A DNA stretch of 64,000 nucleotides from Catonia carolina (GCA_035578175.1 JAQMRL010000008.1:11886463-11950462), one strand, 5' to 3'; counted from the first letter of the stretch, positions 21,563 through 32,945 are shown. A program made the numbers and translations. Notes: generated from the sequence alone by a model not told the origin.

Positions 21563-22437
21563 TAATTTAAAGATTGCCACCAATAAAGTCCATAAAAATC
21601 ACATTTTTGAAGCCCTTAAGGTACAGTTATTTATATAGGGTAATGTAGAATAACAAAATTAAATAATAAATGGATCGGTTTTATCCTGGACCATCCGATG
21701 AGCCATTCCATCTGTATAATATCCATACATAAAAGTAATTAAATAAAATAATAACGGTATCATGTATGAACAATTTAAAATAAAATAACACAAAGCTTTA
21801 TGATTGTGAATGTTATTTACATTTTGATACGTACTACAGTAGTTATTCAATTAACTTCTCAGTACACGAGATCTTTTTCCGATATAACCTAATCTAACAT
21901 GATATTTCTATGGTTAGGTTAGTTTGTTCATTGTGCTCTGAATACTCTTCTTGTCTAATGAAAAAGTTGTCTATAAAAGAGAGACAGACTGATAATATTC
22001 ACTGCTACCTATATATTTATACTTGGTAATTTTATTTTGCTAGAAAATTAAACCGTATTGTGTTGCAGTTTAATTCACAATCAACTCCTCTGTAATGGAA
22101 ATGACCTACATTAATGTACCTTTATTACAATATTAAAGATAATTGTTATTATAATAATTTGTAGCGTATTGTCAATATTGTTATTTTTATTATTATTGAT
22201 GCCGTTATAATAGAAATATGATTTTATGTAGATTTAAATTAAAATTAATTTTATAGGGTTGTGTGTATTATGTTTCAAAAGTACTAGACGTTTCTGTATT
22301 AACGTCGATATATGAGATAAACTGGTTTATAATTTTTTTTTGTTAACCGGTTTAAATTATTACATCGGTTTGTTTCTACGTATTACTGTAATAAAAACCA
22401 ATACCCAGTTTCAGAATAACAGCTTTTTGGTAATTTT
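21563..22437. other. No feature seen
   Basis: AT-rich intron 2 sequence without a recognised repeat or coding pattern. Confidence 0.45.
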
Positions 22438-22801
22438 TTACTTTCTCTTGCCCTGTATCAGTGATTCTCAATCCGTAGAAGTCTGCTACGCCAGAAATTT
22501 AACCACGTGCTACGTGCGGATCACGGAAAGTTTAAGATCAACTTTCCGGTTGGTATGGAGGTACGGAATTTCTTCTTCCGACAAAAGGGTCATGTAGATT
22601 TTTCGAATTCAAGTTTTCAGGTCTCGTGTAACCACAAAACATGTTCTTGGCGTAGTGGTAGCGCGCAAGCCAACCACGCGGTAGTCCCGGGTTCGATTCC
22701 CGGCCAGGGTCTGGAAATTTCACGCGTTAAAACCCACCGTAGTCGCTAATGACCGAGCTGTTGATGCAACTTTAACCTAAAAGAAAACGTTTTCTTACCG
22801 A

Positions 22802-22841
<40 letters not shown>

Positions 22842-23016
22842 TGTGTGTGCGCGCGCGCGCGTATGAACAAAATACCTCAAGAGCGAGATATCGTACGAAG
22901 TTGAAACTTGGAACATAAGTTGGGTAATACTAGAGGACCCGACACGAACATTTTCATCAAAATCGGTTAACCGAAAGTAGTAGTTTATTCGTGCAATCTT
23001 TTCCTTTTTTCACGTT
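22438..23016 (+). repeat. R2 copy with nested tS2
   Basis: Starts ACTTTCTCTTGCCCTGTATC, diverges, then resumes at TTTTTCGAATTC and AAACATGTTCTT. After the SINE come (TG)n at 22804-22852 and the standard R2 middle to 23016. Confidence 0.75.
22650..22788 (+). repeat. tS2-type tRNA-derived SINE inside R2
   Basis: A-box GGCGTAGTGGTAGCGC, B-box GGGTTCGATTCCC and tail CGCTAATGACCGAGCTGTTG. Flanks AAAACATGTTCTT and AAAACGTTTTCTT look like a 13-bp target duplication with two changes. Confidence 0.85.
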
Positions 23017-23297
23017 CAGGGCTACAAAAAAAAATTTCTGTTTTTTTATCACATGGATAGCCAATTTTATACGACTGAAGTATTTAAGAACAGAGGTAAA
23101 GATGTAAAAGATACTAATCAGAGTAATCTTCTCTGAGAGTAATGAATTTCATTATACAGTCAGATACTGTGGTGAATGAAGTGAAGGTGTCATCTGAAGG
23201 GTGGAAAGTAGATGCTTTTCAAAGGGGTCGGCATGCTGCTGATAAGCATATATTTTAGCTCAGTGAGGGAGGCAATGGTGGACCATCTATATGGTTA
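23017..23297 (+). repeat. R1 copy, both ends truncated
   Basis: From CAGGGCTACAAAAA to GGAGGCAATGGTGGACC. Confidence 0.8.
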
Positions 23298-23937
23298 AAA
23301 GCGCGTGTCAGTTATCATTGTGATGTTTTCATTAAAATTGTTGCATTTTTTCTAAGTCACCGCTTTAGCAGCTAATTCGGTAACAGCTGTTTGTTTACTC
23401 AATAAAAAAATCTTTCTTACGATGAACCGAGTTTATAGTGATGTGCAGGTGTAATTTGAAAAGAAATTGTCCCAACTTTTCTGTTATTTTCACTTAAACA
23501 TTATGGAAAAGTAGCTCAATAAAGCGTGAATGAAATACACCGAAGATGAAAGAACTCGAGTATATGGGAAAGTTTTTATAGGCCGATATATTTACAGAAT
23601 AAAGTGCTGCGGTGGCTAGTCAACTTCTTGGCGTAACACAACGGGCTCTCCTGCCTTAAGCCTTCCTATACATTAAAAGAAGAAATTCTGTTCAAAAACT
23701 TTCCTTTGGATCGCACAAATAACGTATCGCAATCTGTATTAAAGCTAAGATAGTAACCAGTCTTCCTAACTAAACTTTCTTCCTCTATAAATTTATCCAA
23801 CGATCGAAAATTTGGTATTTTCTGTTTTTCTTTAATCGGTTTCACTGATTTATAGAATCGAGCGAGAAAACATTGTGGTGATGCAACATTTTGATACCCT
23901 GATTTCTACTGATTTTCACTGCACATGACCTCTTGAA
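23298..23937. other. Low-copy stretch, one duplicated segment
   Basis: AACAGCTGTTTGTTTACTCA and TCTTTCTTACGATGAAC near 23380-23435 recur at about 24420-24465, either side of the R1 at 23938. A broken HTH-like stretch follows 23540 but is too short to call. Confidence 0.4.
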
Positions 23938-24334
23938 CTGCCCATAACAGACAGGTGGAGTGTCATATTATTTACACTTTTATCTGTTCGTTGCAGGGCT
24001 AAAATAAATAGTTCTGTTTCTTATCACATGGTCAGCCAATTAAATGACTGAACCATTTAAGAACAGAAGAGGTAGAGGTGTAAAAGACACTAATCAGAGT
24101 TATCTTTTATGAAAGTAATGAATTTCATTATACAGCCAGACCCTGTGGTGAATGAAGTGAAAGTGTCATTTGCAGAGTGGAAAATATGTGCTTTTCAGAG
24201 GGCCCGGCATGCTGATAAGCGTTCTTTTCCACTCAGTGAGGAAGACAATGGTAAACCACTTCGCTTCTCGTTTTACTTAGTAAAACCTCTACAGGTTCAA
24301 ACCAGTCTTTTAGCTGATGACCTTAACAACAACA
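23938..24334 (+). repeat. R1 copy with perfect 11-bp target duplication, open frame kept
   Basis: Full length; GACCTCTTGAA occurs at 23927-23937 and 24335-24345. The R1 frame (from 24109 or 24118) is open through the tail. Confidence 0.93.
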
Positions 24335-24505
24335 GACCTCTTGAAGCCAAAACAATTTTCACGCAGGAACTAAATACACTAATCAGATTTATTTTCCTTG
24401 ACCAATTTTTCGTGTGTTCACAGCTGTTTCTTTACTCAACAACAAATCTTTCTTACGATGAACAGTTTGGTTATCACGGTACCTAATTAAACGGTTAAAT
24501 AATGT

Positions 24506-25237
24506 GAAATAGCAGTGATTTTCATTAGTGTGTTAATGTTTTCTTCCCACGAATAAATGGACACTTGTGTCACCGTCGCCCCCTTTTTGATTAAAGTACT
24601 GTGCTGCCGGCTATCAAAGCTTCCGACTTAGCGACAGAGAGAGCCGCCAATAGTTCCGAGATAGGTGGTAGGCTTGTGGCGGCGTACCGACAAAAGCCTT
24701 TGTCATCAAGGCTAAGACCAATAACCGCCCTCTACCACATCGTTCTCGGCGACTGTAAAAAGAGCGCTCCACTGAGCCAAGTAATTCAATTCCGATCCAG
24801 ATAGCAGACAAGACGTCCACCATCGGCACACGGCTACCGGACTCCAACGAAGACTAATCGACGACCCCGCAAGAGAAAAGATGACGCTTCTGCGCACTGA
24901 CCTGTCACCGTAAGCCGTCGTCCGGACCGTCATCGCTCGCTCGCTCGCGATGCCCAGAGCGGTCCCTCGACCGAGCCTTACGCCCACCGGAGCCGACGAA
25001 GCAGCCTTCGACGCACTACTGCGAGGGAAGAATATGATGTCTCCGCTGGACGACGACAAGCCGTATCACCCAGCTGCGAGATTAGTTTTTTGTTTATTTC
25101 TAATGTTTTATTACTTATGTTAGGTTATATTGATCATTATTTGCATTGGCAAGAGAAAGTTGGTGTGAGTGTTTCACACCAGATTTTTATTCGTGGGAAG
25201 AAACCATAAACAAACTAATGAAAATCAATGCTATTTC
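24506..25237. other. GC-rich block between ~49-bp inverted repeats
   Basis: Left arm 24506-24554 (GAAATAGCAGTGATTTTCAT ... CTTCCCACGAAT) is the inverted counterpart of 25189-25237. Between them 24590-25080 is strongly GC- and CpG-rich, unlike everything nearby, with overlapping open frames on both strands but no protein I recognise. An R2 right end (25081-25188) fills the rest up to the right arm. Confidence 0.6.
25081..25188 (+). repeat. R2 right-end fragment
   Basis: AATGTTTTATTACTTATG ... GGCAAGAGAAAGTTGG ... TTTCACACCAGATTTTT, ending exactly where the inverted arm starts. Confidence 0.8.
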
Positions 25238-25851
25238 CCCATGGTTCAAATTCTGTGGAACACCCGTTATATAATATCGTTAAATAGTTTAAAGGAAGTT
25301 TATTTATTATAACCAGATCCAGAAATAACCTTAGCTTAATTGTTACAATAATGAAAAGCGAACAAAATTTTAAATAATCTAATCATTGCATCGTTATTAA
25401 ATTTAATCCTCTTACAGCAACACCCCAGTGTACCATGAGGTGAATATTATATAGTATATTCAATATCTATTAATATCACTGTATTTAAGTCTCCAATTAA
25501 AATACATAAATAATAATTATTATAATCCGTTAGAATATGATAAGGGAACGTGTGTACTAAACACAATACAATTACTAACTGTATTGTAAATGCATCATTA
25601 CCGTGAAAACTATAACTCAATCATCGTTGTACGTACATGCATATTATTAAATGACATATTAACAATGCCTTGCTTAATTAATTGCGTTATTATAATTATA
25701 AATTGTAATTAATCGGCAATCTATCATATTGTATTATCTTACATTATTGTAAACATTTGAAACAGTTACTCCTGTGCTTTGCCCGGTAGAAATTGATTGC
25801 CTCAATGGGGTTATGTTACAATATTGTATTCATAAACATCAATGTGTAAAT
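25238..25851. other. AT-rich, no feature except an LTR-edge-like motif
   Basis: GGAAGTTTATTTATTATAAC followed by CAGATCCAGAAATAACCTTA (about 25293-25335) resembles the motif at the edge of the candidate LTR near 35870 and, inverted, 13290-13335. Confidence 0.35.
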
Positions 25852-26657
25852 AAAAATCTGGTGTGAAATACTCACACAAATTTCTTTTGCCAATGCAAAT
25901 ACTGAACAATATAACCTAACATTAGTAATAAAACATTAGAAATAAATAAAAAACTAATCTCAATAAACATAACCTAATTTTAATCATGAGTGAAAGACGC
26001 AAAATGAAGATCAACCTCAGTTTGGCTTAAAATTACGGAAAATCACTCTTTCACGCTAAACTAGGCTCTGTAGAGAAAAATGCTCTTAATAAAAGTTGTA
26101 GATCTTTTAATTTCCTATAAATGATTATATACACTTTTGTCGTAAAATGCATACTAAGGCCGAAATCTAAAAAAAAAAATCGATTTTTACACGTTTTCGT
26201 GAGAAAAAAAACAGAAAATCGCTTATTCCCGCTAAACTAAGCGTTACACAAAAAAAAGAATGTTTGAAATAAAAGTTGTAGGATTTTAAAGTCTCTACAT
26301 TTTATATTATATAAATTTTTGCGCTAAAATACATATTAAAGCCGTAATCATAAAAACAATTTTTTTTACGTGAAAACAGCCTCACCAAGAATTTCAGCAA
26401 ACATGGCGCCTACCTTATCTTGTAAAGCATAACAAATGTAGTAAATGAGGCGATTTTAAGAAAAATCGTAGTACCCGTTTTTGAGAAAATCGCAAAAAAG
26501 TTAAAAATGACACGACTAAACTACTACTTCCGGTTGACCGATTTTGATGAAAATGTTCGTGTCGGGTCCGGTAATGGCATGTAACTTAAGTTTCGAGTTC
26601 AAGTCTGTACGATGCTCCGTTCTTGAGATATTCTACACACACACACACACACACACG

Positions 26658-26696
<39 letters not shown>

Positions 26697-26835
26697 CCGC
26701 TAAAAACATGTTTTTTGGGTTCAGCTGGTCTGAAAACGTGTAGATCCAGTAAAAACTCGATTTCGAAAAATCGACATAAAAAACAATACTTTCCTTTTTA
26801 TATTATATTCATATAGGCAAGAGAAAGTGAAAATT
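25852..26835 (-). repeat. R2 copy, full length, minus
   Basis: AAATCTGGTGTGAAATACTC to GGCAAGAGAAAGTG. The microsatellite appears as (CA)n with a CGCG core at 26633-26693. Confidence 0.9.
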
Positions 26836-26883
26836 ACTGTTATTTTTCGGAGACATAGGTTTCTAGTTTAGATGCTAGTAAAG

Positions 26884-27299
26884 GTATAGGTCATTTGTTC
26901 TAGCTAGAAGCTTTCCCTCCAACGCTCTGTGCCGCTGAGCTGTTCTGTTTAGTGGTGGGGGAAGCACCTCTTAGTTGTAACAGTAGTATACAGTTAGAAA
27001 GAGAGGAAAGATGATTAAGTGAGAAGGAGACAACACTTGCCCCTTGAAACTATCCCTACTCTACCTACTCGCCCTCCCCTTAGCCGGCCGCATCGGCGCA
27101 GTTGGTAACGTGCTCGCCTCTCATCATGCGGTCCTGGGTTCGAATCCCACTCAGGCACGGCATATTTTCAGACGGTACAAAAAATCATTTCATCCTTCAC
27201 CGTCTGCATTAGCAGTAATTGCAGAGCAGTCGGACGTTAAACCAAAAAAAAAAAAAAAAAATCCCCTTACAAGCTTCTTCCTAAAACAAATGTACTATA
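26884..27299 (+). repeat. Repeat J copy 1, occupied by a SINE
   Basis: GTATAGGTCATTTGTTCTAG ... CTACTCGCCCTCCCCTTA, interrupted by tS1, then CAAGCTTCTTCCTAAAAC to ACTATA. The same sequence without the SINE is at 37731-37960. Confidence 0.85.
27083..27261 (+). repeat. tS1 SINE with 8-bp target duplication
   Basis: GCCGGCCGCATCGGCGCAG, B-box GGGTTCGAATCCCA, TCTGCATTAGCAGT, GACGTTAAACC and a long A tail. TCCCCTTA at 27075-27082 and 27262-27269; a single TCCCCTTA is present at the empty site 37923-37930. Confidence 0.93.
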
Positions 27300-27307
27300 C
27301 GTAGTTA

Positions 27308-28654
27308 CGAGGGTAGGCTGATAAGTAATGCACACATGCTTGTAGAAGACGAACAAAAAGAAATAGCAAGATGGGGTAAATAACAAATTAAAGTACAAAT
27401 CTTAACCTACCAAATTATCTATTTATTTTTCAATATAGTCACCGTTAAGCATTACACATTTCTCCCAACGTTTAACAAGTTTTTTCATTCCGTCACTGAA
27501 AAATTCTTCCGACTTTCCTCGAACCCAGGACGCAATAGCTGCCTTCACCTCATTGTCCGAGCTGTAATGATTACCCTTAAGGTCTCTCTTCAGTAGAGGA
27601 AAAAATAAAAATCGCAAGGCGCAAGGTCGGGAGAATACGGAGGGTGTAAAATTGGTTGAAACTTCAGGTTTCTCAGAGCCTCTCCAGTTGCACGCGAAGT
27701 GTGTGGACGAGCATTGTCGTGTTGCAAAATTATTGGCGCCAGGTTGCCTCTAACACGACAAACTCGACGTCGGAGGTGTTTCAGAGTCTGTATATACTGA
27801 GCAGAATTTACCGTTGCCCCTCGTTCCAGATAATCAGTCACATAAACTCGGCGAGCATCCCAAAACACAGTCAAAAGAATTTTTTTTGCGGACGGTTGTG
27901 TTTTGAACTTTTTCACAACAGGAGAATGTGGATGACGATATTCAGCGGTCTGCCTTTTTTCTTCGGGATCGTAATGATGAACCCATGACTCGTCCCCCGT
28001 CACAATATTCAAAAGAAAGTCGTCTCCTTCGTCACGGTAGCGCTTCAAAAGTTGTTCACAGCATTCCAATCGACGCTGTTTATTCTCGTCTGTCAGACGG
28101 CGTGGTACCCATCGTGCACAGATTTTACGGTATCCCAATTGTTCAATAATGAAGCCAACACGTTCCTTAGATATTCCAATTTGGTTTGCGATACGCTGTT
28201 GAGTGATTCGCCGGTCATTTTGAATCAAATCATCGATGAGTTTGCGACGATTATCGTCTGAGGCAGTGATTGGTCGTCCACTGCGTGTTTTGTCAACAAT
28301 TAAGGCTTTTCCAGGTTGGCAATCACGAAATTTTATTACCCAACGATTCACAGTAGACCTATCAACAGTATCGTCACAATAAACAGCCTTTAAACGACGA
28401 TAAATCTCACTAGGATTCACTTTCTCAGCAGTTAAAAATTCGATAACAGCGCGTTGTTTAATTCTCGTTGACATAGCACCAGAACACGACGCCATACTTC
28501 CACTACTCAAAACAAACTGAATGAAAGCAACGCCTTCAAACTGCGCAGGCTTGTAGAGGAGAAATAGTACTTCCACATGCCACCAGGCGCGCTACTGAAG
28601 TTTATTTAGTTGTCTTCTACAAGCATGTGTGCATTACTTATCAGCCTACCCTCG
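27308..28654. mobile_element. M1: near-intact DD34D mariner
   Basis: 1347 bp between TA duplications (27306-27307, 28655-28656). The inverted ends begin CGAGGGTAGGCTGATAAGTA and are identical for 43 bp. One transposase gene lies on the minus strand. Identical ends and an almost complete gene suggest recent activity. Confidence 0.95.
27423..28576 (-). pseudogene. M1 mariner transposase, one frameshift near the C-terminus
   Basis: The frame from about 28499 (MASCSG) or 28475 (MSTRIKQ) encodes the N-terminal HTH region (RIKQRAVIEFLTAEK, STVNRWVIKF), then the linker QGKAL-like GRPITASDD, HTH2 (RITQQRIANQIGISKERV) and WVPRRLTDENK. The catalytic residues follow: VTGDESWVHHYDP, LQHDNARPHTS and YSPDLAPCDF, the last two Asp 34 residues apart (DD34D). 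At about 27597-27606 a T-run indel shifts the frame; the last ~60 residues (LLKRDLKG ... EEFFSDGMKKLVKRWEKCV) continue in the next frame. The transposase cuts and pastes the element at TA. A homopolymer error in the assembly could explain the shift. Confidence 0.92.
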
Positions 28655-28807
28655 TACTATTTACAAGGATACTTATTTAATTCGAGGTAATTCATTCGTA
28701 TATTTATTAAGGGTTTTTAATTTATTGTTTTTATATTAACGTCGCGGCAAAAAAGGTTGACTATATTTTAAAATAGGTTGGGGTAATTTAAGGATAATTT
28801 TGTTAGT

Positions 28808-29250
28808 AATTTAGTGTAGATTTCACCTTACAGAACAGGTAGAAGTTACATGGTGCAAGATCGGGTGAATAAGGTGGATGTTCTAACACTGAGATGCTGT
28901 GCTTGGCTAGGAACATTTTGACAGACAACGCGGAATGAGCTGGCGCATTGTCTTGGTGGAGAACCCATGATTGTCCTTCTACATTTCGGGGCGTTTTTTT
29001 CCTTACTCTTTGACGAAGTTTAGACTGTACCTCAAGGTAGTAATATTGATTAATTGTTTGACCTTCAGGAACCCAGTGAAGATACACAATCCCATGGATA
29101 TAAAAAAAAAAACAATCATCATTGATTTAAATTTTGACTTGCTCATTCGAGCTTTTTTGGCTCTCGGTGAAGTTCGGCTCTTTCAGTGCATGGATTGGCG
29201 CTTCGTTTCCGGATCATAAGTAAAAAACCACGTTTCGTCACATGTTAGTA
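28808..29250 (-). pseudogene. M2 mariner transposase, middle part
   Basis: The minus strand encodes YLHWVPEGQTINQYYYLEV, WVLHQDNAPAHS and HPPYSPDLAPCNFYLF. The third catalytic Asp of the DD34D triad is replaced by Asn. Upstream, DETWF-type sequence is readable only with frameshifts. It is joined head-on to the inverted 3' part at 29252. Confidence 0.8.
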
Positions 29251-29251
29251 T

Positions 29252-29515
29252 CTTCTACCTGTTCCCTAAGGTGAAATCTGCATTAAAAGGGACAAGATTT
29301 GAGTCTGTGGAGCTGTAAAACAGAAAGCGGCACATGTCCTTATGGAGCTGACAGAAGATGACTTCCAGCACTGTTTCAAACAATGGAAAACTCGCATGGA
29401 ACATTGTAGGGATAGAGAAGAAGTGTGTATTGAAGGTGACAATAAGTGATTATGTATAAAATAAAAATTAAATTTTTTACAACGGTCTCTCTCGTTATTT
29501 AATAGCCACTCCTCG
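29252..29515 (+). pseudogene. M2 mariner 3' end, inverted relative to its middle
   Basis: CTTCTACCTGTTCCCTAAGG through the C-terminal codons (LTEDDFQHCFKQWK-like) and 3' terminal repeat ATAGCCACTCCTCG, followed by TA. A few bases (CTACCTGTTC) are present in both halves, so the inversion kept a short overlap. Confidence 0.8.
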
Positions 29516-29517
29516 TA

Positions 29518-30169
29518 TAAACTTTTGATACACAATCAATTTCCTGGAAATTACAGAGTAAGTTACAAATGGTGTGTTGAACCATTTATTCTATTATTAA
29601 CTTACTGTTGCACGTGAAAATCTATCCTGCAATGTGACCTGATAGATTATTTGTGACGTAACTAGTTCATAAAATAATGGTGTTCTAGTTTTAAACCACC
29701 TGTCTAGTTTATGTAGTTCAATTTGAACTTAAGGAAGTTTTAACTCCCACTTATATTGTGCATTACCTACACTGGTAGGTCGGTTGCTATTAAATAGCAC
29801 GTATAGTTCATGGTCGACGTTATGTTGTTTTGTGTAATAAACTTCAGTTTAATGTTTGTTTGACAGTAATTTTGTTAGTTTTCCTTCAGTTCCCTTAGTT
29901 TTAGTTTTTCTATTCACTAATGGAATGTGATAGTTTCACCGTGAAATATTACTATTATCTTAACTCTTCCTCGTGTTAAATTGTTTGTGTACAATTTTTT
30001 TTTATCTTTTATTTGAAATTTTCAACAGTGCACAAATATATGACTACTAGAAAATGTGTTGTACGTACATAACCAAGTAATATGAAAGGAATAAAGACAA
30101 AAATTGATACCCACTGGTATTTCTCTGGGTGTATAAGGATTAAATATGATAATTAGTTCTTTTGATTGT
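29518..30169. other. No feature seen
   Basis: AT-rich intron 2 sequence with no recognised repeat. Confidence 0.45.
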
Positions 30170-31108
30170 TATTATTACTTTCTCTTGTCTATATGAATAT
30201 ATAGGAAGGAAAGTATTGTTTTCATGTTGATTTTTCAAAATCCAGTTTTCACCGGATCTACACGTTTTCAGACCCCCTGAAATCAAAAAAACATGTTTTT
30301 AGCGAATGGTCTGTGTGTGTGTATACAAAATATCTCAAGAACGGAACATCGTACGAACTTGAAACTTGAAATTTAAGTTAAATACCACTACCGGTCCCGA
30401 CACGAACATTTTCATCAAAATCGGTCAACCGGAAGTAGTAATTTATTCGTGTAATTTTTCACTTTTTTGCGATTTTCTCAAAAACTGGTCCTACGATTTT
30501 TTAAAAAATCGCCTGGTTTACTCAATTTTTTTATTCTCTACAAGATAGGGTAGACGCCATGTCTGCTGAAATTCTTGGTGAGGCTGTTTTTACGTAAAAG
30601 TGTTTTTTTAAGATTACGGCTTTAATATGTATTATAGCGCAAAAATTTATTTAATAAAAAATGTAGAAAATTTAAAATTCTACAACTTGTATTTCAAACA
30701 TTTTTTTTGTATAACGCTTAGTTTAGCGGTAATTAGCGATTTTCTATTTTTTCTCACGAGAACGTGTGACAAATAGATTTTTTTAAAGATTTCGGCCTTA
30801 GCATCCATTTTATGACAAAAGTGTAAATAATCAAATTTATAGACAATTAAAAGATCTACAACTTTTATTTAGAGCATTTTTCTCTACAGAGAGTAGTTTA
30901 GCGAGAAAGAGTGATTTTCCGTATTTTAAAGCCAAACTGAGGTCGATTTTCATTTTGCGTCTTTTATATATGATTAAAATTAGGTTATGTTTATTGAGGT
31001 TAGTTTTTTGTTTATTTCTAATGTTTTATTACTAATATTAGGTTTATTGTTAATTATTTGCACTGGGAAGAGAAAGTTATGTGAGTGTTTCACACCAGAT
31101 TATTTTTA
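30170..31108 (+). repeat. R2 copy, full length
   Basis: ACTTTCTCTTGTCTATATG to TGGGAAGAGAAAGTTATG and TTTCACACCAGATT. The TG run is only five units. Confidence 0.9.
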
Positions 31109-31154
31109 TTATATTGTGACAATATCGAAGAAGGGTATGGTTCGCGAAATTTCT

Positions 31155-32329
31155 TCTTCCTTTCACGGGTAAGGCATTATTGCCCGTTCCGAACCTCTTC
31201 GCCTCTACAATCGGTCCATCTTTTCATTGGACGCCCTCTATCTCTTTTCCCAATTGGATGGTATATGAGGGCCTGCTTAGGGATCCACTCGGTATTCACT
31301 CATTCTGTCCACATGTTGAAACCAATCCCTCCTACTCCTATTTATTTTATCTCTCATTGAAAATATATTCAGCTGAGCTCTGATATCCGTGTTTCTGAAA
31401 CGATCCTCTCTACTGCACCCATATGTTCTCCGCAGAAACCTCATTTCAGAAGCTTGCAATCTGCTTTCATCACGCTTGGATAGCACCCAAGTTTCACTTC
31501 CATATAGTAATGTCGGAGCCGCAATTATTTTATAGAACTTTATTCTTGTTTCTTTAGGGGCACTATTCTTAAGAGCTCTATGTATGGTTCCACAGATATG
31601 TTGGAAGCGATGTATCTTGGTGCAAGCGTCCCTATCATGTTGATAAGAGATATCACAGCCAAGATATTTGAAATGAGATACTTGTTCCAGAATTTTCTTC
31701 CGTAAAACAACTTTACTTCTCACCGGATCCTTTCCACAGAAAGCCATCACTCTTGTTTTTGAAGAGGAGATTGTCAAATTGTACTCTTTACACACATTGT
31801 CTAATTTAAAAAGAGCTCGCTGCAGATCATCTTCACTCTCCTGCAGCACAATTAGGTCATCAGCAAATAACAAACATTTAAGAGCTTCTCCCTCCTTCAT
31901 ATGAATACCAGATTCTACTTGAGTTCTCCACTTCCTGATAATGTCATCCAGATACATGTTAAACAGAGCAGGTGAAAGTCCACATCCTTGTCTTACTCCT
32001 CTATTAATAATAATTTCATCAGTTTTTGAAGTACCAACATCAATCATTATCTTGGTATCATGATACAGGCTTTTGACTGCCTTGACAATCTGTGTGGGAT
32101 ATCCTGACATCTGCAAAATCTCCCATAGTTTTCCTCTATTGACAGAATCGAATGCCTTCTGGAAATCAACAAAGGCTAAATGGGTTTCAAGATTGAATTC
32201 CCTTCTCTTTTCAATAATCTGCTTTATGCTGAACACGTTGTCGGTGCATGATCTACCTTTTCTAAAACCACATTGCTCTTCCAGGAGGAGAACTTCCATA
32301 ATGGGTTGCATCCTCCCCTTCATTATCAT
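31155..32329 (-). mobile_element. L2: 5'-truncated non-LTR retrotransposon
   Basis: Bounded by a 33-bp direct repeat with one mismatch (ATATCGAAGAAGGGTA.. at 31122-31154 and 32330-32362). On the minus strand it ends with a GAAGAAG tail. The length and structure fit a 5'-truncated target-primed insertion with a long target duplication. Confidence 0.8.
31277..32329 (-). pseudogene. L2 reverse transcriptase (truncated)
   Basis: Open reading from EEQCGFRKGRSCTDNVFSI through FVDFQKAFDSVNR, RGVRQGCGLSPALFNMYLDD, LLFADDLIVLQ (catalytic FADD), HFKYLGCDIS, YGSETWVLSKRDE and FNMRFLRR-like EMRFLRRTYG to the C-terminus. The endonuclease and first RT motifs are missing because of 5' truncation. The family is the one seen in pieces at 47825-48790 and differs from L1. 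Frame intact over 350 codons, so probably young; without its 5' part it cannot move itself. Confidence 0.88.
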
Positions 32330-32443
32330 ATATCGAAGAAGGGTACGGTTCGCGAAATTTCTAGTACTTAATTCATAAAATGGTAAAGAGTAGATAATAG
32401 AGTAGTGAAAAAGTAACAATAGGGTTGGTTACAAAAGGATACC

Positions 32444-32788
32444 TACAGTCTAGCCTCTCTAAGTTTGCTCCTAATGTAAACAAATAACGACGTCACTGAG
32501 CATGCGCATTATATAAAAATGTGTACACGCTGATTAAAAAGTAACAACAAAATATTTTCAAAAGTATTTAAATACAAAATACTTTTAAAAGTATTTTTAT
32601 AAATGAAATTGTTAGGTCTACATCATATCACGACTGATGTTTTTAGTACTTTAAGTACTTATAATTTAAAAAATAGTTATCTTAATAGGAATACGACATC
32701 CATAAAGTCACGGACTCTAGCGTGCACCCTGTAGTAGCTGGTTTTGGTTTGTTGACAGTAGGAGCAAACTTAGAGCGGCTGAACTATA
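32444..32788. mobile_element. MITE-2 copy B
   Basis: TACAGTCTAGCCTCTCTAAG on the left and the inverted AGTTTGCTCCTACTG / GGCTGAACTATA on the right, with TA-rich ends. The CRE-like motif is CGACGTCA (32488-32495) followed by CATGCGCATT. Confidence 0.87.
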
Positions 32789-32794
32789 TTTAAA

Positions 32795-32945
32795 AAGGAG
32801 TGTATTGAGGTAGGGTCTTTTGTTGTACAAAACAGACCTTGTTGAACGAATAGGTTATGGATATACTTTATGCGGAACTGTGTGTACACGCAGACCAAGA
32901 GTTGCGCCAGTTTGAATTGTCCACAGTATATTAAACTAAAGAGTG
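32795..32945 (+). repeat. Repeat L copy 1
   Basis: CTTTATGCGGAACTGTGTGT, then CAAGAGTTG and TTGTCCACAGTATA, shared with 43665-43785 and 60163-60275. Class unknown. Confidence 0.65.

Noticed and set aside
22464..22500. hAT terminus CAGTGATTCTCAATC
   Set aside because: Only one end resembles hAT; no matching opposite end or 8-bp duplication was found.
24601..25059. Protein-coding gene in the GC-rich block
   Set aside because: Several overlapping frames on both strands are open simply because stops are rare in GC-rich DNA; none shows a recognisable motif.
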